Made by a program: the position numbers and the translations under genes. The notes below the pieces were generated by a model. It was not told the DNA's origin and ran no database searches. It saw nothing but the letters and a program-made list of their open reading frames with translations. Source: Coriaria nepalensis (taxonomy: Eukaryota; Streptophyta; Magnoliopsida; Cucurbitales; Coriariaceae). From it: a stretch of 64,000 bases of DNA. Shown piece after piece: positions 55,292 to 64,000 of the stretch (position 1 is its first letter; each line of letters starts with the position of its first letter). The stretch covers positions 15,954,220 to 16,018,219 of the forward strand of contig CP114483.1 of NCBI GenBank assembly GCA_027186245.1, given 5' to 3'.

Positions 55292-55651
55292 CATTATAAA
55301 TGAATTCGAACGAATTATATTTTTGCCCTTCAAAAATGATTTTCTTACATAACCTGCAATTAATCTATTGAATACAACAATGCATTATTTTAGCCTTAAA
55401 GAGCGTATCGTTCAGTCTTTTTAGATTATTAAATAGATTGAAAGCACTCCGAACTAGTTGTATGCATTTTTTTAGTGTTAAAGTCATATTATTGCATCTC
55501 TTTTACTCATTAAATCATTCTAAATCACTTCAGACGAAATTCACCTTTTAAACATGACTTTCGTGCATAACTTGTAGTTGATCTATTGAAGGCTACTATA
55601 CATTTACTTAGCGTTAAAATCATGTCATTGAGGCTCTTCTAGTCATGAAAT
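55292..55651 (+). repeat. 360-bp unit with the same 61-bp deletion, second copy
   Basis: It has the same junction (near 55461) and the same neighbouring variants as the unit at 51143, exactly 4,149 bp downstream. It has since gained 'gcgtatcgttcag' (near 55404). It was therefore copied as part of a multi-unit segmental duplication rather than deleted independently. Confidence 0.92.
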
Positions 55652-58600
55652 CATTATAAATGAATTCGAACGAATTATATTTTTGCCCTTTAAAAATGAT
55701 TTTCTTACATAACCTACAATTAATCTATTGAATACAACAATGCATTATTTTAGCCATATAGAGCATATCATTCAGTCTTTTTAGATCATTAAATTGTTTG
55801 AAAGCACTTCGAACTAGTTGTATTTACGCATTTAAAACACGACTTTCATGCATAACTTGGAATTGATCTACTGAAGGCCACTATGCATTTTTTTAGTGTT
55901 AAAGTCATATGATTGCATCTCTTTTACTCATTAAATCATTCTAAATCACTGCAGTCAAAATTCACCTTTTAAACATGACTTTCGTGCATAACTTGCAGTT
56001 GATCTATTGAAGGCAACTATACATTTACTTAGCTTTAAAATCATGTCATTGAGGCTCTTTTAGTCATTAAATCAATATAAATGAATTCGAACGAATTATA
56101 TTTTTGCCCTTCAAACATGATTTTCTTACATAACCTGCAATTAATCTATTGAATACAACAATGCATTATTTTAGCCTTAAAGAGCATATCATTCAGTCTT
56201 TTCAAATCATTAAATTGTTTGAAAGCACTTCGAACTAGTTCTATTTTCGCATTTAAAACACAATTTTCATGCATAACTTGCAATTGATCTACTGAAGGCA
56301 ACTATGCATTTTTTTAGTGTTAAAGTCATATTATTGCATCTCTTTTACTCATTAAATCATTCTAAATCACTTCAGACGAAATTCACCTTTTAAACATGAC
56401 TTTCGTGCATAACTTGCAGTTGATCTATTGAAGGCAACTATACATTTACTTAGCGTTAAAATCATGTCATTGAGGCTCTTCTAGTCATGAAATCATTATA
56501 AATGAATTCGAACGAATTATATTTTTGCCCTTCAAAAATGATTTTCTTACATAACCTACAATTAATCTATTGAATACAACAATGCATTATTTTAGCCTTA
56601 AAGAGCATATCATTCAGTCTTTTTAGATCATTAAATTGTTTGAAAGCACTTCGAACTAGTTGTATTTACGCATTTAAAACACGACTTTCATGCGTAACTT
56701 GGAATTGATCTACTGAAAGCGACTATGCATTTTTTTACTGTTAAAGTCATATTATTGCATCTCTTTTACTCATTAAATCATTCTAAATCACTTCAGTCAA
56801 AATTCACCTTTTAAACATGACTTTCGTGCATAACTTGCAGTTGATCTATTGAAGGCAACTATACATTTACTTAGCTTTAAAATCATGTCATTGAGGCTCT
56901 TTTAGTCATTAAATCCATATAAATGAATTCGAACGAATTATATTTTTGCCCTTCAAACATGATTTTCTTACATAACCTACAATTAATCTATTGAATACAA
57001 CAATGCATTATTTTAGCCTTAAAGAGCATATCATTCAGTCTTTTCAAATCATTAAATTGTTTGAAAGCACTTCGACCTAGTTCTATTTTCGCATTTAAAA
57101 CACGACTTTCATGCATAACTTGGAATTGATCTACTGAAGGCCACTATGCATTTTTTTTAGTGTTAAAGTCATATGATTGCATCTCTTTTACTCATTAAAT
57201 CATTCTAAATCACTTCAGTCAAAATTCACCTTTTAAACATGACTTTCGTGCATAACTTGCAGTTGATCTATTGAAGGCAACTATACATTTACTTAGCTTT
57301 AAAATCATGTCATTGAGGCTCTTTTAGTCATTAAATCCATATAAATGAATTCGAACGAATTATATTTTTGCCCTTCAAACATGATTTTCTTACATAACCT
57401 GCAATTAATCTATTGAATACAACAATGCATTATTTTAGCCTTAAAGAGCATATCATTCAGTCTTTTCAAATCATTAAATTGTTTGAAAGCACTTCGAACT
57501 AATTCTATTTTCGCATTTAAAACACGATTTTCATGCATAACTTGCAATTGATCTACTGAAGGCAACTATGCATTTTTTTAGTGTTAAAGTCATATTATTG
57601 CATCTCTTTTACTCATCAAATCATTCTAAATCACTTCAGACGAAATTCACCTTTTAAACATGACTTTCGTGCATAACTTGCAGTTGATCTATTAAAGGCA
57701 ACTATACATTTACTTAGACTTAAAATCATGTCATTGAGGCTCTTCTAGTCATTAAATCATTATAAATGAATTCGAACGAATTTTATTTTTGCCCTTCAAA
57801 AATGATTTTCTTACATAACCTGCAATTAATTTATTGAATACAACAATGCATTATTTTAGCCTTAAAGAGCATATCATTTAGTCTTTTCAGATCATTAAAT
57901 TGTTTGAAAGCACTTCGAACTAGTTCTATTTTCGCATTTAAAACACGACTTTCATGCATAACTTGCAATTGATCTACTGAAGGAAACTATGGTTTTTTTT
58001 AGTGTTAAAGTCATATTATTGCATCTCTTTTACTCATTTATTCATTCTAAATCACTGCAGACGAAATTCACCTTTTAAACATGACTTTCGTGCATAACTT
58101 GCAGTTGATCTACTGAAGGCAACTATACATTTACTTAGCGTTAAAATCATGTCATTGAGGCTCTTCTAATCATTAAATCATTATAAATGAATTCGAACGA
58201 ATTATATTTTTGCCCTTCAAACATGATTTTCTTACATAACCTGCAATTAATCTATTGAAGACAACAATGCCTTATTTTAGCCTTAAAGAGCATATCATTC
58301 AGTCTTTTCAGATCATTAAATTGTTCGAAAGCACTTCGAACTAATTCTATTTTCGCATTTAAAACACGACTTTCATGCATAACTTGGAATTGATCTACTG
58401 AAGGCCACTATGCATTTTTTTTAGTGTTAAAGTCATATGATTGCATCTCTTTTACTCATTAAATCATTCTAAATCACTTCAGTCAAAATTCACCTTTTAA
58501 ACATGACTTTCGTGCATAACTTGCAGTTGATCTATTGAAGGCAACTATACATTTACTTAGCTTTAAAATCATGTCATTGAGGCTCTTTTAGTCATTAAAT

Positions 58601-59443
58601 CCATATAAATGAATTCGAACGAATTATATTTTTGCCCTTCAAACATGATTTTCTTACATAACCTACAATTAATCTATTGAATACAACAATGCATTATTTT
58701 AGCCTTAAAGAGCATATCATTCAGTCTTTTCAAATCATTAAATTGTTTGAAAGCACTTCGACCTAGTTCTATTTTCGCATTTAAAACACGACTTTCATGC
58801 ATAACTTGGAATTGATCTACTGAAGGCCACTATGCATTTTTTTTAGTGTTAAAGTCATATGATTGCATCTCTTTTACTCATTTATTCATTCTAAATCACT
58901 GCAGACGAAATTCACCTTTTAAACATGACTTTCGTGCATAACTTGCAGTTGATCTACTGAAGGCAACTATACATTTACTTAGCGTTAAAATCATGTCATT
59001 GAGGCTCTTCTAATCATTAAATCATTATAAATGAATTCGAACGAATTATATTTTTGCCCTTCAAACATGATTTTCTTACATAACCTGCAATTAATCTATT
59101 GAAGACAACAATGCCTTATTTTAGCCTTAAAGAGCATATCATTCAGTCTTTTCAGATCATTAAATTGTTCGAAAGCACTTCGAACTAATTCTATTTTCGC
59201 ATTTAAAACACGACTTTCATGCATAACTTGCAATTGATCTACTGAATGCAACTACACATTTTTTTAGTGTTAAAGTCATATTATTGCATCTCTTTTACTC
59301 ATTAAATCATTCTAAATCACTTCAGACGAAATTCACCTTTTAAACATGACTTTCGTGCATAACTTGCAGTTGATCTATTGAAGGCAACTATACATTTACT
59401 TAGCGTTAAAATCATGTCATTGAGGCTCTTCTAGTCATGAAAT

Positions 59444-62400
59444 CATTATAAATGAATTCGAACGAATTATATTTTTGCCCTTCAAAAATGATTTTCTTAC
59501 ATAACCAACAATTAATCTATTGAATACAACAATGCATTATTTTAGCCTTATAGAGCATATCATTCAGTCTTTTTAGATCATTAAATTGTTTGAAAGCACT
59601 TCGAACTAGTTGTATTTACGCATTTAAAACACGACTTTCATGCATAACTTGGAATTGATCTACTGAAGGCCACTATGCATTTTTTTAGTGTTAAAGTCAT
59701 ATGATTGCATCTCTTTTACTCATTAAATCATTCCAAATCACTTCAGTCAAAATTCACCTTTTAAACATGACTTTCGTGCATAACTTGTAGTTGATCTATT
59801 GAAGGCAACTATACATTTACTTAGCTTTAAAATCATGTCATTGAGGCTCTTTTAGTCATTAAATCAATATAAATGAATTCGAACGAATTATATTTTTGCC
59901 CTTCAAACATGATTTTCTTACATAACCTGCAATTAATCTATTGAATACAACAATGCATTATTTTAGCCTTAAAGAGCATATCATTTAGTCTTTTTAGATC
60001 ATTAAATTGTTTGAAAGCACTTCGAACTAGTTCTATTTTCGCATTTAAAACACGACTTTCATGCATAACTTGCAATTGATCTACTGAAGGAAACTATGGT
60101 TTTTTTTAGTGTTAAAGTCATATTATTGCATCTCTTTTACTCATTTATTCATTCTAAATCACTGCAGACGAAATTCACCTTTTAAACATGACTTTCGTGC
60201 ATAACTTGCAGTTGATCTACTGAAGGCAACTATACATTTACTTAGCGTTAAAATCATGTCATTGAGACTCTTCTAGTCATTAAATCATTATAAATGAATT
60301 CGAACGAATTATATTTTTGCCCTTCAAACATGATTTTCTTACATAACCTGCAATTAATCTATTGAATACAACAATGCATTATTTTAGCCTTAAAGAGCAT
60401 ATCATTCAGTCTTTTCAAATCATTAAATTGTTTGAAAGCACTTCGACCTAGTTCTATTTTCGCATTTAAAACACGACTTTCATGCATAACTTGCAATTGA
60501 TCTACTGAAGGCAACTATGCATTTTTTTAGTGTTAAAGTCATATTATTGCATCTCTTTTACTCATTAAATCATTCTAAATCACTTCAGACGAAATTCACC
60601 TTTTAAACATAACTTTCGTGCATAACTTGCAGTTGATCTATTGAAGGCAACTATACATTTACTTAGCGTTAAAATCATGTCATTGAGGCTCTTCTAGTCA
60701 TTAAATCATTATAAATGAATTCGAACGAATTATATTTTTGCCGTTCAAAAATGATTTTCTTACATAACCTACAATTAATCTATTGAATACAACAATGCAT
60801 TATTTTTGCCTTAAAGAGCATATCATTCAGTCTTTTTAGATCATTAAATTGTTTAAAAGCACTTCGAACTAGTTGTATTTACGCATTTAAAACACGACTT
60901 TCATGCATAACTTGGAATTGATCTACTGAAAGCCACTATGCATTTTTTTAGTGTTAAAGTCATATTATTGCATCTCTTTTACTCATTAAATCATTCTAAA
61001 TCACTTCAGTCAAAATTCACCTTTTAAACATGACTTTCGTGCATAACTTGCAGTTGATCTATTGAAGGCAACTATACATTTACTTAGCCTTAAAATCATG
61101 TCATTGAGGCTCTTCTAGAAATTAAATCATTATAAATGAATTCGAACGAATTATATTTTTGCCTTTCAAACATGATTTTCTTACATAACCTGCAATTAAT
61201 CTTTTGAAGACAACAATGCATTATTTTAGCCTTAAAGAGCATATCATTCAGTCTTTTTAGATCATTAAATTGTTTGAAAGCACTTCGTACTAGTTCTATT
61301 TTCGCATTTAAAACACGACTTTCATGCATGACTTCCAATTGATCTACTGAAGGCAACTATGCATTTTTTTAGTGTTAAAGTCATATTATTGCATCTCTTT
61401 TACTCATTAAATCATTCTAAATCACTTCAGACGAAATTCACCTTTTAAACATGACTTTCGTGCATAACTTGCAGTTGATCTATTGAAGGCAACTATACAT
61501 TTACTTAGCGTTAAAATCATGTCATTGAGGCTCTTCTAGTCATGAAATCATTATAAATGAATTCGAACGAATTATATTTTTGCCCTTCAAAAATGATTTT
61601 CTTACATAACCTACAATTAATCTATTGAATACAACAATGCATTATTTTAGCCTTAAAGAGCATATCATTCAGTCTTTTTAGATCATTAAATTGTTTGAAA
61701 GCACTTCGAACTAGTTGTATTTACGCATTTAAAACACGACTTTCATGCATAACTTGGAATTGATCTACTGAAAGCCACTATGCATTTGTTTAGTGTTAAA
61801 GTCATATTATTGCATCTCTTTTACTCATTAAATCATTCTAAATATCTTCAGTCAAAATTCACCTTTTAAACATGACTTTCGTGCATAACTTGCAGTTGAT
61901 CTATTGAAGGCAACTATACATTTACTTAGCCTTAAAATCATGTCATTGAGGCTCTTCTAGTCATTAAATCATTATAAATGAATTCGAACGAATTATATTT
62001 TTGCCCTTCAAACATGATTTTCTTACATAACCTGCAATTAATCTATTGAATACAACAATGCATTATTTTAGCCTTAAAGAGCATATCATTCAGTGTTTTC
62101 AGTTCATTAAATTGTTTGAAAGCACTTCGAACTAGTTCTATTTTCGCATTTAAAACACGACTTTCATGCATAACTTGCAATTGATCTACTGAAGGCAACT
62201 ATGCATTTTTTTAGTGTTAAAGTCATATTATTGCATCTCTTTTACTCATTAAATCATTCTAAATCACTTCAGACGAAATTCACCTTTTAAACATGACTTT
62301 CGTGCATAACTTGCAGTTGATCTATTGAAGGCAACTATACATTTACTTAGCTTTAAAATCATGTCATTGAGGCTCTTCTAGTCATTAAATCAATATAAAT

Positions 62401-63653
62401 GAATTCGAACGAATTATATTTTTGCCCTTCAAAAATGATTTTCTTACATAACCTGCAATTAATCTACTGAATACAACAATGCATTATTTTAGCCTTAAAG
62501 AGCACATCATTCACTCTTTTCAGATCATTAAATTGTTTGAAAGCACTTCGAACTAGTTCTATTTTCGCGTTTAAAACACGACTTTCATGCATAACTTGCA
62601 ATTGATCTACTGAAGGCAACTATGCATTTTTTTAGTGGTAAAGTCATATTATTGCATATCTTTTACTCATTAAATCATTCTAAATCACTTCAGACGAAAT
62701 TCACCTTTTAAGCATGACTTTCGTGCATAACTTGCAGTTGATCTATTGAAGGCAACTATACATTTTCTTAGCGTTAAAATCATGTCATTGAGGCTCTTCT
62801 AGTCATTCGATCAATATAAATTAATTCGAACGAATTATATCTTTGCCCTTCAAAAATAATTTTCTTACATAACCTGCAATTAATCTATTGAATACAACAA
62901 TGCATTATTTTAGCCTTAAAGAGCATATCATTCAGTCTTTTCAGATCATTAAATTGTTCGAAAGCACTTCGAACTAGTTCTATTTTCGCATTTAAAACAC
63001 GACTTTCATGCATGACTTGCAATTGATCTACTGAAGGCAACTAGGCATTTTTTTAGTGTTAAAGTCATATTATTGCATCTCTTTTACTCATTAAATCATT
63101 CTAAATCACTTCAGACGAAATTCACCTTTTAAACATGACTTTCGTGCATAACTTGCAGTTGATCTATTAAGGGCAACTATACATTTACTTAGCGTTAAAA
63201 TCATGTCATTGAGGCTCTTCTAGTCATTAAATCAATATAAATGAATCCGGACGAATTATATTTTTGCCCTTCAAATATGATTTTCTTACATAACCTGCAA
63301 TTAATCTATTGAATACAACAATGCATTATTTTAGCCTTAAAGAGCATATCATTCAGTCTTTTAAGATCATTAAATTGTTTGGAAGCACTTCGAACTAGTT
63401 CTATTTTCGCATATAAAACACGACTTTCATGCATAATTTGCAATTGATCTACTGAAGGCAACTAGGCATTTTTTTAGTGTTAAAGTCATATTATTGCGTC
63501 TCTTTTACTCATTAAATCATTCTAAATCACTTCAGACGAAATTCACCTTTTAAACATGACTTTCGTGCATAACTTGGCGTTAATCTATTGAAGACAACTA
63601 TACATTTACTTAGCGTAAAAATCATGTCATTGAGGCTCTTCTAGTCATTAAAT
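59444..63653 (+). repeat. Right-hand array segment, ten single units
   Basis: The units start at 59444, 59865, 60286, 60707, 61128, 61549, 61970, 62391, 62812 and 63233. The unit at 60707 resembles that at 61549 (842 bp apart; 'gaaagccactatg', 'ttgtatttacgc'). From 62.8 kb private or rare variants become frequent: 'cattcgatcaatataaatta', 'gaatccggacg', 'catataaaacacg', 'aacttggcgttaatc'. I see no clean higher-order repeat. Confidence 0.78.
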
Positions 63654-64000
63654 CATTATAAATGAATCGAACGAATTATATTTTTGCCCTTCAAAAATGA
63701 TTTTCTTACATAACCTGCAATTAATCTATTGAATACAACAATGCATTATTTTAGCCTTAAAGGGCATATCATTCAGTCTTTTTAGATCATTAAATTGTTT
63801 GAAAGCACTTCGAACTAGTTCTATTTTCGCATATGAAACACGACTTTCATGCATAACTTGCAATTGATCTACTGAAGGCAACTAGGCATTTTTTTAGTGT
63901 TAAAGTCATATTACTGCATCTCTTTTACTCATTAAATCATTCTAAATCACTTCAGACGAAATTCACCTTTTAAACATGACTTTCGTGCATAACTTGGCGT
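63654..64000 (+). repeat. Partial last unit, cut by the window edge
   Basis: Subunits A and B are complete and C stops in its core at 'aacttggcgt'. The unit lacks one base in the dyad ('aatgaatcgaacg'), destroying the EcoRI site. It shares 'aacttggcgt' (near 63571) and 'ctaggcattttt' with the preceding unit, indicating local single-unit amplification. Confidence 0.9.

Larger units (their letters stand above)
46731..59443 (+). repeat. Mosaic of overlapping segmental duplications (3,307, 4,149 and 2,107 bp offsets)
   Basis: Sequence at about 48060-49840 recurs at 51370-53150 (offset 3,307 bp: markers 'cctttaaaaatg' at 48231 and 51538, 'aggaaactatgg' at 49261 and 52568, 'cgtagtagttc' near 49616 and 52923). 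Sequence at about 49850-51860 recurs at 53999-56010 (offset 4,149 bp: markers 'catgcgtaacttgg', 'actacacattt', 'gaggatcttc', and the 61-bp deletion). 'aggaaactatgg' returns at 57981 and 60088 (2,107 bp apart). The units at 58179 and 59023 share 'ttgttcgaaag' and 'atgccttatt' (844 bp apart), and those at 56915 and 58601 share 'cgacctagttc'. No single regular HOR explains the segment. Confidence 0.78.
1..64000. repeat. Satellite DNA array, 421-bp unit, about 152 tandem copies
   Basis: A 421-bp unit repeats head to tail without interruption. Unit starts can be read at 1, 422, 843, 1264, 1685, 2106 and so on to 63654. I count 151 full units (two of them shortened to 360 bp), one 142-bp mini-unit and one partial unit at the right end. 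All units have the same orientation; I found no inversion and no insertion of foreign sequence. Base composition of the first unit is about 31% G+C. Neighbouring units differ by scattered substitutions and rare 1-bp indels. Both ends of the window lie inside the array, so its true length is unknown. Such arrays are typical of eukaryotic centromeric or pericentromeric heterochromatin; that location is inferred from architecture. I do not recognise the repeat as a named family. Confidence 0.98.

Noticed and set aside
1..64000. CRISPR array
   Set aside because: The repeats are 421 bp, directly adjacent and have no unique spacers. The A, B and C subunits are related to each other rather than being repeat and spacer.
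1..64000. Retrotransposon, DNA transposon or telomeric repeat within the array
   Set aside because: The register of the 421-bp unit is never interrupted by foreign sequence. There are no terminal repeats, target-site duplications, poly-A tails or short G-rich telomere motifs. The longest A/T runs are the T-runs in subunit B and A.
1..64000. tRNA, rRNA or other structured RNA genes
   Set aside because: No rRNA-like or cloverleaf sequence is seen, and the unit is AT-rich and short. The only hint is the B-box-like 11-mer in subunit A, which lacks a partner A box.
1..64000. Identification with the ~142-bp satellites of tenebrionid beetles or another named satellite
   Set aside because: Only the subunit length is similar, and many unrelated satellites have subunits of this size. 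I cannot match the sequence from memory, and no search was possible.

Overview
The whole window is satellite DNA. A tandem repeat with a 421-bp unit runs from the first base to the last, and I see no unique sequence, gene, RNA gene or transposon inside it. I followed the start of each unit (the C of 'cattataaat' or 'caatataaat', just after a conserved 'cattaaat') along all 64 kb. This gave 151 complete units, one 142-bp mini-unit (7580-7721) and a partial last unit (63654-64000). The length changes I found, each seen in the sequence, account exactly for the total length. One unit counted in full is about 31% G+C. This organisation is typical of eukaryotic centromeric or pericentromeric heterochromatin. 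Nothing in the sequence identifies the species, and the eukaryotic assignment rests on the repeat architecture alone.

The 421-bp unit is itself a trimer. It holds three diverged subunits of about 143 bp (A), 142 bp (B) and 136 bp (C), each ending in 'cattaaat'. All three share a core (aaacatgactttc..tgcataacttgca..ttgatctattgaa..gcaac..tgcatt). B and C resemble each other most, and A has drifted further. The array therefore looks like an old ~140-bp monomer that became a trimer, after which the trimer was amplified.

Above the 421-bp level there are several different higher-order repeats (HORs) in succession. 1-4.2 kb: loosely related units with 3-unit and 4-unit offsets. 4.2-18.3 kb: a five-unit HOR (2,105-2,107 bp) with three clean consecutive copies at 10240-16560. 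18.5-22.8 kb: a different five-unit HOR of 2,104 bp, two copies. 22.2-30.8 kb: a seven-unit HOR of 2,947 bp in almost three copies that look identical where compared. 30.8-36.8 kb: a 2,967-bp offset duplication followed by an 860-bp one, tagged by an 18-bp tandem duplication seen three times. 36.8-44.2 kb: more diverged units. 44.2-46.7 kb: a two-unit HOR of 841 bp, three copies. 46.7-59.4 kb: a mosaic of segmental duplications with offsets of 3,307, 4,149 and about 2,107 bp, including two copies of a unit with a 61-bp internal deletion. 59.4-64 kb: mostly single, diverging units.

The window codes for nothing I can support. All open frames are short (68-86 codons), recur at the same place in the repeat, and are broken in most units. 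The points of interest are structural: the nested HORs, the recombination and slippage scars that allow the array's history to be reconstructed, and the short palindromes and dyads repeated with every unit.
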